Origin: RGIG4140 sp045614025
GTDB lineage: Bacteria; Pseudomonadota; Alphaproteobacteria; CAAHEQ01; UBA3637
DNA: 64,000 nucleotides
Assembly (NCBI GenBank): GCA_045614025.1
Contig: JAZLCE010000038.1
Span: 33,153-97,152 of the forward strand
Reading direction: 5' to 3'
Positions 14,453 through 23,492 of this stretch are shown in pieces; within the stretch, counting starts at the first letter, position 1, and each line of letters opens with the position of its first letter. A program made the translations under genes and the position numbers. The notes beneath the pieces were generated by a model. That model was given only the letters and a program-made list of their open reading frames with translations, was not told the DNA's origin and ran no database searches.

Positions 14453-16111
14453 TTAAAAATCTCTCATGCGGGATTCTGCAGAAAGCGGTGATTCCAAAAC
14501 TTCTGGGGTTAACAAGATAACAAGAACATCTCTCACATTATCATTCAAAGCACCACCGCCTAAAATACCGATTTTTGCTTTGCCGATACCTGTTGTTGTC
14601 ATTCTATCTTGAACTTTTTCAAAACCTGTCAACACAAGTGTTGAACCTGAACGCATTGCGATTTCTTGAATAAATCCACGCGTTTGAATTTTTGGTAATT
14701 GAACAACTGTGCTCGCATCATCAGCAACATCACTATCATCTTCTTCATCACTATCATCTGAATCTGATGTTTCACTTTCTAATGTATCAGCATTTGTTTG
14801 AGCACCCGTAGATGTGAAGTTTGTCAAAGAAACCAAATCTGTTAAATTTAAAGAGAACATTAAAATTAAATTTCCATGATTTAAAATTCTTGGTAAAACT
14901 TCCATCATAAAACCATAATTCAATGTATCTGTTTCCATATCAACATCAACACTTCGATCTGTCCCACTACCTGATGTTGAAACATTTGTTTCTTTCACAT
15001 AGTTTTCTTGTGTTGTAATTTGAATTGGTGCCACTTTATTATTTAAAGTTGTTGCACTTGCTGATGTGACCAAAGATGTTTTACCCAAAACAGAGAATGC
15101 TTGAATAATGGCTTTTGAATTCGTCCATTTTGAATCTGGCTTCAATAACATCATTGATAATGTTCCAGCAGTTGCGGCACCGCTCAAAGAATATGCACTT
15201 GAGAATGTTCCCAAAACATCAGCATTGTTGAAAACCAAGCCTAAATCAAATCCATAATTATCTTGATTTGTAACTGAAACTTGCAATACTTTCACAGAAA
15301 TTGCAACTTGACGAGATAATTTTTGGTTGAATGCATTAATCCAATCAGATGCCTCTTTAATAATAAATGGGCTGGCTGTAATTGTAACCGTACCTGCAAC
15401 ACGGCTAAATGAAAGTTGCCCTTCTTCACCAACAATTTGATTCAAACTGTTTTCAATATTATCCCATAAAGCTAAATTTGCTGAAGAAGTTAATGTTGAA
15501 GTTGAATTTGAAGAACTGTTATCTGAACTACCCATTGCAGCACCACTTAATGAATTTGAAATGCTTGTTTCAACAGGTAAGGCATAGATATTAAAAATAC
15601 GTGTTTCTTGGCTATAAAAACTAATTGTTTTATCTTTATAACGCCACCAAACACCATATCTATTTGCAATATAATCTAATAATCCACTCAATGTTCCAGT
15701 GTAGTTAATTGGAATTGTTTCAGCAGGAATTTCTTTTGATGCTTTCAAACTATCTAAACGCACATGAAGACCCGTTGCGTCTGAAATTTCGTTAGCCAAG
15801 AAAGGTAAACTTGCTTCTTCCGAAATCGTAATCGTTAAAGCATCTTCTTCTTCCATTTCTGGTGGCAAATTATCACCTTGAGAAATTTTAACACTGGTGT
15901 TTCCTAACCAAATATCTTCTTTTGTGCGAACAGTATCTGTTGTTTCAGGAAGATCCGGAATAGTTGCTTGTTGCAAATAATCTTCCGTTCTTTCTAAAAC
16001 AGTTTCAATTTTTGCATCGGTTTTCTCTGCATACTTATTACAAGCCGTTAAGGAAAAGCTTGTTGCAAGCACTGCCATTGTTAAAAATAATTTGACGGGT
16101 TTAATCAGCAT
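14453..16111 (-). CDS. pilN: PilN-like outer-membrane lipoprotein secretin
   Basis: The 552-residue protein starts with a lipoprotein signal (lipobox LTAC near residue 24). N-terminal secretin domains follow: an STN-like part near residues 75-145 and an N1-like domain. A serine-rich stretch (around residue 200) precedes the secretin core. The C-terminal part has the gate region (VNVSTSGSGTDRSVDVDME) and the final secretin strand region with TLVLTGFE. An acidic insertion rich in Asp and Glu (about residues 455-470) sits between barrel strands. R64 PilN is a lipoprotein secretin forming the outer-membrane pore for the pilus. The second ATG (16111) has the better spacing to AGGAG. Confidence 0.88.
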   Translation of the reverse strand: MLIKPVKLFLTMAVLATSFSLTACNKYAEKTDAKIETVLERTEDYLQQATIPDLPETTDTVRTKEDIWLGNTSVKISQGDNLPPEMEEEDALTITISEEASLPFLANEISDATGLHVRLDSLKASKEIPAETIPINYTGTLSGLLDYIANRYGVWWRYKDKTISFYSQETRIFNIYALPVETSISNSLSGAAMGSSDNSSSNSTSTLTSSANLALWDNIENSLNQIVGEEGQLSFSRVAGTVTITASPFIIKEASDWINAFNQKLSRQVAISVKVLQVSVTNQDNYGFDLGLVFNNADVLGTFSSAYSLSGAATAGTLSMMLLKPDSKWTNSKAIIQAFSVLGKTSLVTSASATTLNNKVAPIQITTQENYVKETNVSTSGSGTDRSVDVDMETDTLNYGFMMEVLPRILNHGNLILMFSLNLTDLVSLTNFTSTGAQTNADTLESETSDSDDSDEEDDSDVADDASTVVQLPKIQTRGFIQEIAMRSGSTLVLTGFEKVQDRMTTTGIGKAKIGILGGGALNDNVRDVLVILLTPEVLESPLSAESRMRDF

Positions 16112-16904
16112 TTTCATTCTCCTGCGAACTTATGACCAACACTCTATTTCCTTTATAAAACGTTCCAATTGGAGCCGGCGTTGCGCGTGCAAATGAACGA
16201 ATAAACGCGGCCGCAACTTCAGTAAAGCTTCCTCTAAAAACAACTCCTGCTTCTAAATGGTAATTTCTATCAATTTTCCAAACAACAGTCCAACCAGAAG
16301 CTTCACCCCATTGACGCAACAAATCTCTCATTGTGTCACCTGCTTTAGCTTCCCAATCATGATTTCCTTCCCCATAAGCAATTTTATCATTCAATGTTAC
16401 AGGTCTTAATGTTTGTTCTTCAGTTACTGTTGTTTGAACTTCTTTTTGAGTTTCTGATTTAAATAATTGATTTGAACAATCTTCCCCATTGCAAACAACT
16501 GATGCATTATCAACAGGGGTCAAAGCTAAATCTTTTTGTTCTTGTTCTCTTTGAGCAATTTTTTCTTTCACTGATAATCCTTGCTCAATCATTGGAACGG
16601 AAATGGAAACTGGGGCCATTTGAACGGCATATGCAGAATCTGTTGCAACCGCCATTTGGCCATAAGCTGGAGCTTGCCCTAACATCACATCTGCATCTTC
16701 AAATGAAACAATGCAAGCACTTGGATTTTCTGGTGAACAAATACCTGTTTCAACACTAAAAGCCGGAGCAACTTCATGACGAGCAACATCTGGCTCTATC
16801 ATTTCTTCCCCCGAACCTTCTAAAGAAGTACATCCACTCAACATACCCACATTAAGAAACAACAAACCGGCAATCATTGTTTGTTTTAAAAACATTTGTT
16901 TCAT
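16101..16904 (-). CDS. TcpQ/PilL-like lipoprotein
   Basis: The 267-residue protein has a lipoprotein signal peptide (lipobox LSGC near residue 25). After a long variable region come about 85 C-terminal residues that resemble the TcpQ/PilL C-terminal domain: WEAKAGDTMRDLLRQWGEASGW, then the motif YHLEAGVVFRGSFTEVAAAFI. TcpQ-type lipoproteins pilot or stabilise the secretin of type IVb pili. The start at 16904 is chosen because GGGAG stands five bases before it. It lies directly upstream of, and overlaps, the secretin gene, exactly where such a partner is expected. Confidence 0.82.
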   Translation of the reverse strand: MKQMFLKQTMIAGLLFLNVGMLSGCTSLEGSGEEMIEPDVARHEVAPAFSVETGICSPENPSACIVSFEDADVMLGQAPAYGQMAVATDSAYAVQMAPVSISVPMIEQGLSVKEKIAQREQEQKDLALTPVDNASVVCNGEDCSNQLFKSETQKEVQTTVTEEQTLRPVTLNDKIAYGEGNHDWEAKAGDTMRDLLRQWGEASGWTVVWKIDRNYHLEAGVVFRGSFTEVAAAFIRSFARATPAPIGTFYKGNRVLVISSQENENAD

Positions 16905-16921
16905 TTCAACTCCCTTTCCAA

Positions 16922-17950
16922 TTACCAATTAATAACTCTTTTTTCTTTACCGGTCGATTTAACAGAAATAGCCGGCTCTTTTTTCACCATTCTTAAAACA
17001 AGACTATCTTCTGGTCTTTCAACATAATCAACAACCAATTGATGTTTTGATAAACCCGCCCCCATCAAAATCTTTTCAACAAGACGTAATCTTTTTTCTT
17101 GCAAATAAGGTTTTTCTTTACTTAAACGCACTTGAACAACATATCTTGGATCTTGCAATGCTCTATATGAAAAAGCTTTTACCCATTTAATTGTTTTACC
17201 TGAAAAATCCGTTGCATTTGGATAGAATGAAACTTTCAAATCCATTGGCATAATCAAAGGCAATTTTTCATTTGTTTTAGCTGCCTCAACAATTTTATCT
17301 GCATAAACCGAGGAATATGTATTCATCACAGGCCTTGGAAAACTTTCATTCATTTGCGTTTTCTTTGGTTTAGTAGCCCCACCTTTTAAAGGCAACAACA
17401 ATGGTTTTTTATCTGATGAAACACCAGCTGTTTCATAAGCACCAGATAAAATATCATTAATATCATCATCAGTTGAAGATACCAACTTTTCCTTTTCAGA
17501 CTTTAAAACATCAGATGTTGATTTTTTAACCAATTTTGGAGATTTGCGTGAAACAGCTTCACTATAAATTTTTTCCGTTTGCTTTGTTCCACCGGTTAAC
17601 TTTCTTTCAACCGCCATTTGTTCTGATACAGGCGTTACTTCCGTTTGAGTCACAACAACAACAGGAAGTTCTTTTTCCACCTTTCTCGTCACTTGAACAG
17701 GCTTTTCCTCAACGCTTTCTTCTACCGTTTGCAATAAATACGTTGGGACAACAAAATCACCCTCAGCCGTTACCGTGGCAACATCTTCATCTGCCAAATT
17801 TTTAGCATCCATTAAACGTTCTTGAACAGAGCTTTCTCTTGGATCCCCATCCCCTTGCGCAATTTCCAAACTTTCAAACGAACCTGCAAAAGAAGTGGCC
17901 GAAAACAAACCAAAGGCACAAACAAAGAGAAGAATTTTTTGTTGAAACAT
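16922..17950 (-). CDS. Secreted protein with OmpA-like C-terminus, first gene of pilus operon
   Basis: The 342-residue protein has a signal peptide ending near SFAG (residue 23). The middle 190 residues are low-complexity and rich in Val, Glu, Lys, Ser and Thr. The last 110 residues look like an OmpA/MotB-type fold (VSFYPNATDFSG, then VVQVRLSKEKPYLQEKRLRLVEKIL and GLSKHQLVVDYVERPEDS), though with a divergent peptidoglycan-binding signature. If correct, it would be periplasmic and might anchor the pilus machine to the cell wall. It heads the operon and lies 18 bases upstream of the TcpQ-like gene. Confidence 0.65.
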   Translation of the reverse strand: MFQQKILLFVCAFGLFSATSFAGSFESLEIAQGDGDPRESSVQERLMDAKNLADEDVATVTAEGDFVVPTYLLQTVEESVEEKPVQVTRKVEKELPVVVVTQTEVTPVSEQMAVERKLTGGTKQTEKIYSEAVSRKSPKLVKKSTSDVLKSEKEKLVSSTDDDINDILSGAYETAGVSSDKKPLLLPLKGGATKPKKTQMNESFPRPVMNTYSSVYADKIVEAAKTNEKLPLIMPMDLKVSFYPNATDFSGKTIKWVKAFSYRALQDPRYVVQVRLSKEKPYLQEKRLRLVEKILMGAGLSKHQLVVDYVERPEDSLVLRMVKKEPAISVKSTGKEKRVINW

Positions 17951-18043
17951 GTCTTTACTATCCCCCTGAAAAACATATATTTTTCTTTATTCCATCCAAA
18001 AAGAGAATTATTTTTAAACTCTTAAAGCTACAGAATATGTTTC

Positions 18044-18072
18044 ATATTACAACTTTGAAAATGAAGTTGCAA
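18044..18072 (-). promoter_or_regulatory. Possible sigma-70 promoter of the pilus operon
   Basis: On the minus strand TTGCAA (18072-18067) and TAATAT (18049-18044) have a 17-base spacer. The leader to the start at 17950 is about 85 bases and includes a possible AAGAG/CTCTT hairpin. Confidence 0.55.
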
Positions 18073-18136
18073 GAAAAAAAATGCGTTCTATCTGCAAAAA
18101 GTTGTTTTTTTTAAAAGAGTTGGAATTTTTTAATTT

Positions 18137-19534
18137 TTATTCCCTCTCTGGCTGCGGTGTTTCAAGGCCGCAAAGAGGCAAGTAAATCAATACTCGTAAT
18201 CCACCTAATGGGCTTTCCGCCAAGGATATTTCACCCCCATGAGATAAAATAATATCCCTAGTAATCGTTAATCCAAGACCAATTCCTCCAGTTGCTTTAT
18301 TTCTTGAAGATTCCAAACGATAAAAGGCGCGAAATACATCATCTCTTTTTTCTTTTGGAATACCAGGACCATTATCATCAAACATTAAAAACGCTTTTTT
18401 ATTTCGAATACCAATCGTTAATTTTGTTTTTTTAGCATATCGAGCCGCATTTGTTAAAATATTTGTTATTGCTCTTGTTAAATCATTAAGACGCCCAGTA
18501 ATTGAAACACTTTCTTCAATATGAAGAGAAATATCCTGATCAATTTTTCTTTGTTTTTCAACAAGCATTGATACCAATTCATCCAATTGAAATAATTGAG
18601 CCGTTTCCTTTCCCTCTCCTCTTGCAAAGGAAAGATATCCATTCAACATTTTTTCCATTTCATCAACATCTTCTGTTAAATCTATGGTTGTTTCATCTTT
18701 AGGCATCATAGAAAGTTGCAGCTTCATTCTTGTGAGTGGCGTTCTCAAATCATGAGAAACTCCTGCCAACATCGTTGTTCTTTCACTTAAGTATTTTAAA
18801 ATTCTATCTTTCATCAACAAAAAGGCAAACCCAGCTCTTTTCACTTCTGTTGCCCCCGTTGGTTTAAACGCAATATCATGACCAATGCCAAACAATTCGG
18901 ATGCTCTTGCTAATTTTTCAATTGATCGAACCTGATTTTTCATAAACAAAAAAGCAATTAAAAATAATAAAACAGAACAACCAATTGTCCATCCCAAGAA
19001 AACCAAAACTGTTGAGCTATAAAATCTTTTTTGAGGAATTAAAACACTTAAAACACCTCGAGGCAATTGAACCATAACGCTTAATTGTTTGTTTTCAACT
19101 TCACTCATATAAACAGGATAATTTAATGCATTAAGCTCATATGTTAAATGGCCAACAGAGGCATCTGTTTTATTCAAACTTTGGAAAGGAATCAATTGAT
19201 TTTCTTCAAAATTAATTTTAAGAGAGAGCGCATTTTGAGCTGTTTTAATAAAAGACTCAACTTCTGTCTGAGAGGCATGTTCGGATACAAAATCAGCAAT
19301 AATTTGAATTTCACTCGCAACGTCAGTGGCCAATCTTCTACTCACTGTTTGCCAATGTCTATCATAAAAAAAGAAAAACATTGCCGTTTGCAAAAAAATA
19401 AGTGGCATCAAAATAATTAAAATAAAACGATAAAATAAACTTTGAGGTAACAATTTTATTTTTGTTCCTTTTAAAGTATCTTTACACCAAATTAGAAATC
19501 TTTTTAATAAAATAAACGGCGTTTTTTTAATCAT
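18137..19534 (-). CDS. Sensor histidine kinase, EnvZ type
   Basis: The 465-residue membrane kinase has two transmembrane segments, near residues 28-50 (ILIILMPLIFLQTAMFFFF) and 165-185 (VFLGWTIGCSVLLFLIAFLF), around a periplasmic domain of about 115 residues. A HAMP domain follows, then the H box (SHDLRTPLTRMK), N box (NILTNAARYAKK) and G boxes (DDNGPGIP, GGIGLGLTI). It senses an envelope signal, autophosphorylates on the H-box His and passes phosphate to the regulator encoded just upstream. The start at 19534 is set by an ATGA overlap with the regulator gene; the longer frame to 19579 has no ribosome site. Confidence 0.94.
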   Translation of the reverse strand: MIKKTPFILLKRFLIWCKDTLKGTKIKLLPQSLFYRFILIILMPLIFLQTAMFFFFYDRHWQTVSRRLATDVASEIQIIADFVSEHASQTEVESFIKTAQNALSLKINFEENQLIPFQSLNKTDASVGHLTYELNALNYPVYMSEVENKQLSVMVQLPRGVLSVLIPQKRFYSSTVLVFLGWTIGCSVLLFLIAFLFMKNQVRSIEKLARASELFGIGHDIAFKPTGATEVKRAGFAFLLMKDRILKYLSERTTMLAGVSHDLRTPLTRMKLQLSMMPKDETTIDLTEDVDEMEKMLNGYLSFARGEGKETAQLFQLDELVSMLVEKQRKIDQDISLHIEESVSITGRLNDLTRAITNILTNAARYAKKTKLTIGIRNKKAFLMFDDNGPGIPKEKRDDVFRAFYRLESSRNKATGGIGLGLTITRDIILSHGGEISLAESPLGGLRVLIYLPLCGLETPQPERE

Positions 19535-20211
19535 TTTGGCACCAAAATATATCCCATTCCTCGAACCGTTTGTATACAAATCGGTTTTTTAATATCTGTT
19601 TCAATTTTGCGTCTTAATCTTGTAATTTGAACATCAATTGCCCTTAAATTATCAGACTTTAACGCCAAAGCAATATCTTCTCTTGAAATCGGTTCCCCAA
19701 GCGAAGACACCAACACACTTAACAAATCTTGTTCAACATTTGTTAATAAAACAAAATTTCCATCTTTAATCAACTGTTTTGTTTTTATATCATAGACACA
19801 ATCTCCAAAACAAACTTCTTTTCTGATTTCTTGTTGAACTTGCCTTTTCAAAATATTATTAATTCTAAGAAGCAATTCTTTTGGTTCAAATGGCTTGGAT
19901 AAATAATCATCCGCTCCCGCTTCAAGGCCACTAATTCGATTATCAATATCACCCATTGCTGTTAACATTAAAATAGGCGTTTCAAATTGATTTTCTCTTA
20001 ACTCGCGCGTTAATTCTTGCCCATTTTGCCCCGGCATCATCATATCTAAAATCAGAATAGAAAATGAAAATAATTTTAATAATTCTTTAGCCTCTTGTGC
20101 CCCACTTGCTTGAGAAACAACAAATCCATTTTCGGTTAAATATTTTTTCAACAACCTTCTTAAACGCGTATCATCATCAACAACTAAAATATGTGGCGTT
20201 ATTTGAGACAT
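19531..20211 (-). CDS. Response regulator, OmpR family
   Basis: The 226-residue protein has a receiver domain (residues 1-120) with the acidic pair DDD near residue 11-13, the phospho-acceptor Asp in ILDMMMPG, a Thr in MLTAMG and Lys in LSKPFEP. A winged-helix DNA-binding domain follows (about 130-226) ending in RGMGYILVPK. It acts as a transcription factor when phosphorylated by the kinase whose gene overlaps its stop. It also overlaps the end of the HPt gene by 13 bases, so all three are one operon. Targets cannot be read from the sequence; the pilus operon lies just beyond the kinase on the same strand. Confidence 0.95.
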   Translation of the reverse strand: MSQITPHILVVDDDTRLRRLLKKYLTENGFVVSQASGAQEAKELLKLFSFSILILDMMMPGQNGQELTRELRENQFETPILMLTAMGDIDNRISGLEAGADDYLSKPFEPKELLLRINNILKRQVQQEIRKEVCFGDCVYDIKTKQLIKDGNFVLLTNVEQDLLSVLVSSLGEPISREDIALALKSDNLRAIDVQITRLRRKIETDIKKPICIQTVRGMGYILVPK

Positions 20212-20663
20212 TTTTGTTTCTCCAAGCGATTTATAATTTCTTTTTTTAAACGAGATGAAAGTCCATGAGGTGGTTGAGATAACACTTTTTGCATATCTTC
20301 AACATCTAAAATAAATAAATCAATTTCTTTTTGAGAAAAAACAGATTTACTTCGAATAAAATCACAAATATGTTCTGATAAAAGCGTGATCATATCATAA
20401 CCATAAGTTGTTCCTTGCCCTTTTAAATCATGTGCGAGTGAAAAAAAACGATTTTTAATAATAAAAGAACATTCTTTTTTTTCAACCACAGAAGCATCTT
20501 GAAGCAATTTTTGCATTTCAAACAAAAACTCATTAGCTTCTAAAACAAATGAATTTGTTAAACTATCAATCAATTTTTTGGCTTTTTTTTCAAGAGATTT
20601 CACTTCATCACTTGAATACGTTAAACTCATTAGCCGATTGTTTTTTGCAACATTCTTGTTCAT
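20199..20663 (-). CDS. HPt-like phosphotransfer protein
   Basis: This protein of about 154 residues is all-helical and carries the histidine phosphotransfer signature HDLKGQGTTYG, near residue 83, comparable to the H-x-L-K-G-x-x-x-x-x-G motif of HPt domains. Such proteins shuttle phosphate between receiver domains. The start at 20663 is chosen because AGAGG stands nine bases upstream; the open frame extends further without a ribosome site. It is the first gene of a three-gene operon with an OmpR-family regulator and an EnvZ-type kinase. That pairing is unusual, since orthodox kinases do not need an HPt relay. Confidence 0.75.
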   Translation of the reverse strand: MNKNVAKNNRLMSLTYSSDEVKSLEKKAKKLIDSLTNSFVLEANEFLFEMQKLLQDASVVEKKECSFIIKNRFFSLAHDLKGQGTTYGYDMITLLSEHICDFIRSKSVFSQKEIDLFILDVEDMQKVLSQPPHGLSSRLKKEIINRLEKQKCLK

Positions 20664-20753
20664 GAACAACATCCTCTTTTTGAAATTATAACAAAAAAGT
20701 GAAAAAGCATCAAGCATTTTCTCTTTTCTTCCCTTGTTCAAAAAAATAGGGTT

Positions 20754-21920
20754 TTATTTCAAATTTAAAACAGGGTTCATAATTTTATAAGCAGTTTGTA
20801 TCCCATCAGCTAATGATTCAACAACACTTGAAGCATGTAATTTACATTCCCCTGCATAAAAAATTTGTTCATGTTGAATTTGATGAATTTTCTTTCCACC
20901 AACGGCTTTGATAACCAAATCAAACCCCTCATAAACATGAATATCACTTGTTTGATGCAATGACTCATTTTCCATAATGGTTTTTGCAAAGAAAATAGAA
21001 AAACATTCCTCTTTTTTTTCAATTTTAATGGGCGCCAAGTTTGGATGAATGTTCACCCTTGCATCAATTAACTCAAGGAATCTTTCTTTATCTACTTTCA
21101 TCAAATAAAGGGGCCGACGCATAAACATTTCAATACCTGATACACCTTTTTCTTTTAAAACATCAACGCAATCAAGGGCAACATTCCCAGCCCCAATAAT
21201 TGCAACTTTTTTTAAAGATGAAAATGAATCTTTGTTTTTCAAATAATCAAAACAACTAACCATATATTCTTCACCTTCAAGATTTAAATTTTTAATATCC
21301 CCCTCTCCTGTTGCCATCACAACATAATCATATCCTTCTTGGATCAACTTCAATGGATCTGATATCTTAATATTTGTTTGAACATTTAAATAGGGTAAAG
21401 AAAGAAGATTATTTAATTCTTTTTCAAGGGTTGAAATAGGCAATCTTGAAGATGGAATTAAATTCAACATTCCACCTATTTTATCATTTTCCTCAAACAA
21501 TGTGCACCTAAATCCATTTTTCGCAAAAGTAACCGCAGCCCCAATACCTGCTGGACCACCCCCAACAACCGCAATTTTTTCTTTTTTTAAGCCTGGAACT
21601 AAAACATCTTTTTCTTCCACTTCTTGCAAAATTGTTGCCTGAATTTTTGGAATATTAACAGGGCAATCTATTTTAGATCGTGTGCAAGCATGCATGCAAA
21701 ATTTTGAAGAACAAACTAAACCACAAATTTCACCTAATGGATTTTTTTCACGAATTGAGTGCGCTGCACTTATAAAATCATTCTCTTTTGCTTTTTGAAT
21801 AAAAAAACTTGGATCACACCCAACAGGGCATGCCTGTTTACAAGGCTTATCCACACAATTTAAACATTTTTCAAGCTCATATTTTAATAAGGCTTTCGTA
21901 TAATATAATTTTTTAACCAT
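20754..21920 (-). CDS. PreT/GltD-like FAD- and NAD(P)-dependent oxidoreductase
   Basis: The 388-residue protein has an N-terminal Cys-rich 4Fe-4S domain (C-L-N-C-x4-C-x3-C and a second set C-x3-C-x4-C-x3-C between residues 15 and 75). An FAD-binding GGGPAGIGAA motif follows near residue 118, and an NAD(P)-binding GAGNVALDC motif near residue 245. This is the architecture of glutamate synthase small subunits and of PreT, the electron-donor subunit of bacterial dihydropyrimidine dehydrogenase. It would pass electrons from NAD(P)H to a partner. Neither a GltB nor a PreA partner is nearby, so its role is open. It appears to be a single-gene transcript. Confidence 0.85.
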   Translation of the reverse strand: MVKKLYYTKALLKYELEKCLNCVDKPCKQACPVGCDPSFFIQKAKENDFISAAHSIREKNPLGEICGLVCSSKFCMHACTRSKIDCPVNIPKIQATILQEVEEKDVLVPGLKKEKIAVVGGGPAGIGAAVTFAKNGFRCTLFEENDKIGGMLNLIPSSRLPISTLEKELNNLLSLPYLNVQTNIKISDPLKLIQEGYDYVVMATGEGDIKNLNLEGEEYMVSCFDYLKNKDSFSSLKKVAIIGAGNVALDCVDVLKEKGVSGIEMFMRRPLYLMKVDKERFLELIDARVNIHPNLAPIKIEKKEECFSIFFAKTIMENESLHQTSDIHVYEGFDLVIKAVGGKKIHQIQHEQIFYAGECKLHASSVVESLADGIQTAYKIMNPVLNLK

Positions 21921-22041
21921 ATTTCAACTCACTTTAATTTTATGTTACAAAAAATATTTTGTGATATCAAGAAATAAAAATGAACTTATTTTATTTTCAT
22001 TCGTTAACAAAATTGAATGGCAATAATAAAAGGAGTTTAAA

Positions 22042-22398
22042 ATGAAAAAGAAAATATCATTCACATTAATGGCTGCAATTTTAAGCCTTTCTTGTTTACC
22101 AGCTCATGCTGGATACTACAAGACAATATATGTTGAAGACGAAAAACCAAACGTTATTATTCAAAACATTCAACCAACAGAAACTATTGTAGTTGAAAAA
22201 AATAATTATACCCCAACATATAATTCTGCAGCAGCTGCAGCTCTTGGGATAACAGCCCTTGTTGGAGGTGTTATTTTAGGAGTTAGCAGTCATAAGCATT
22301 ATAAAAAACATCACTCACCTCATCATAACCATAGCCCTAAACCAAATCCACCACATAAGGGCAAATCACATGGACATGGGCCAAAACCTAAAAGATAA
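22042..22398 (+). CDS. Small secreted or membrane protein with His-rich tail
   Basis: The 118-residue protein has a clear signal peptide (cleavage after AHA, residue 23) and a short hydrophobic stretch at about residues 65-85 (AAAAALGITALVGGVILGV) that could be a membrane helix or glycine-zipper-like segment. The C-terminal 35 residues consist mainly of His, Lys, Pro and Gly. Such tails can bind metals, but no family is recognised. The ribosome site AAAAGGAG supports the start. Its last 11 bases overlap the convergent dgkA gene, and no terminator is visible between them. Confidence 0.75.
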   Translation: MKKKISFTLMAAILSLSCLPAHAGYYKTIYVEDEKPNVIIQNIQPTETIVVEKNNYTPTYNSAAAAALGITALVGGVILGVSSHKHYKKHHSPHHNHSPKPNPPHKGKSHGHGPKPKR

Positions 22399-22789
22399 GT
22401 GAAAAAATAATGGTTGTATAAACAATAATCATTAAAACAAATGATAAGAACACTATGGAACTGCCGATATCCTTTGCTTTTTTTGATAAAGGATGGATCT
22501 CGGCAGAAATCCGATCAATCGTTGTTTCAATTGCTGTATTTGCAAGCTCTGCAATCATAATAATAAAGAGAGACATAATCATTAAAAGTTTTTGAACCAA
22601 TGGAACAGGAAGAACAAGGGCCAAAAGAAACAAACCAAGACAAACATTTAAGTCTTGACGAAAAGCAATTTCGCTTTTAAACGCCGCCTTCATCCCTTCA
22701 TAAGAACATGCACAAGCCTTATGAATATGACGTAATTCTTTCAAACACAACCGATAAACACAAGCCAATCTTCTTATCTTTTTTGACAT
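22388..22789 (-). CDS. dgkA: Diacylglycerol kinase, prokaryotic type
   Basis: The 133-residue membrane protein matches DgkA: an N-terminal amphipathic part, a Glu-containing segment SEIAFRQDLN and the catalytic motif ELANTAIETTIDR, with three membrane helices (LGLFLLALVLPVPL, LLMIMSLFIIMIAE, and the C-terminal IVFLSFVLMIIVYTTII). DgkA phosphorylates diacylglycerol to phosphatidic acid in the inner membrane, recycling lipid left from envelope glycan modification. The coding end overlaps the convergent His-rich protein gene by 11 bases. Confidence 0.95.
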   Translation of the reverse strand: MSKKIRRLACVYRLCLKELRHIHKACACSYEGMKAAFKSEIAFRQDLNVCLGLFLLALVLPVPLVQKLLMIMSLFIIMIAELANTAIETTIDRISAEIHPLSKKAKDIGSSIVFLSFVLMIIVYTTIIFSLIF

Positions 22790-22912
22790 TTCTTTCTCCT
22801 TATGTGAAATGTATATTTTATTTAAGAAAAAATAGCAAGAAAAGATTTATTTTTTTCTTTACTTTTTAAATGATTTAACTAAAATGTAATAAAAAAAATA
22901 AACGAGGTTTTT

Positions 22913-23482
22913 ATGAAAAAAATAAGTTCTATTCTTTTATTTTTCTGTTTGTTTTTGCAAGGATGCTCTCTCATTGAAAAAAAAGAAGAAGTTCAACAAC
23001 CTAAAGTAATTGAAAAAATAAAAACAGTTGTTGTGCCTGCTGTTTCAATTGAAGAACAAGCAAAAAAAACTCATAATTTAGGCATTATTGGAGAAATTGA
23101 ACCTGTTTATTTTTCTCCACTAAAAAAACCTATTTTAGCTCGCATAGATACAGGAGCAGAAAACTCCTCTATTGATGCACAAAATATTGAGCTTTTTGAG
23201 CGTGAAGGCGTTAAATGGGTTTCTTTTGATTTTCATAATAAACGAACTGGCGAAAAACATCGTTTTGAAAAACGCGTTTTTAAGCAAGTGAAGATCAAAA
23301 GACAAGAAATTTCTGAAGAAAGAATCGTTGTGTTAATGACGGTTAAAATCGGTTCTGAACGTATTTCAGCCCAATTTTCTTTAGCAAACAGGGAAAAATT
23401 TGAATATCAAGCATTGATTGGTCGAAATATTTTAAAAGGTCGTGCTTTGGTGGATACTGCTTTATCAAAAACATTACATTAA
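22913..23482 (+). CDS. Retropepsin-like lipoprotein protease (RimK-associated zinc protease family)
   Basis: The 189-residue protein has a lipoprotein signal (lipobox LQGC near residue 18). A beta-rich domain follows with the aspartic-protease-like motif ARIDTGAENSSI around residue 76, LIGRNIL and VDTALSKT at the end. This is the PF05618 family, often annotated as ATP-dependent zinc protease but with a retropepsin-like active site. It is encoded with a 7TM transglutaminase-like protein and an ATP-grasp ligase, a recurring three-gene set. As a lipoprotein it should work in the periplasm. The next gene follows after 10 bases. Confidence 0.85.
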   Translation: MKKISSILLFFCLFLQGCSLIEKKEEVQQPKVIEKIKTVVVPAVSIEEQAKKTHNLGIIGEIEPVYFSPLKKPILARIDTGAENSSIDAQNIELFEREGVKWVSFDFHNKRTGEKHRFEKRVFKQVKIKRQEISEERIVVLMTVKIGSERISAQFSLANREKFEYQALIGRNILKGRALVDTALSKTLH

Positions 23483-23492
23483 CAGGTGATTT

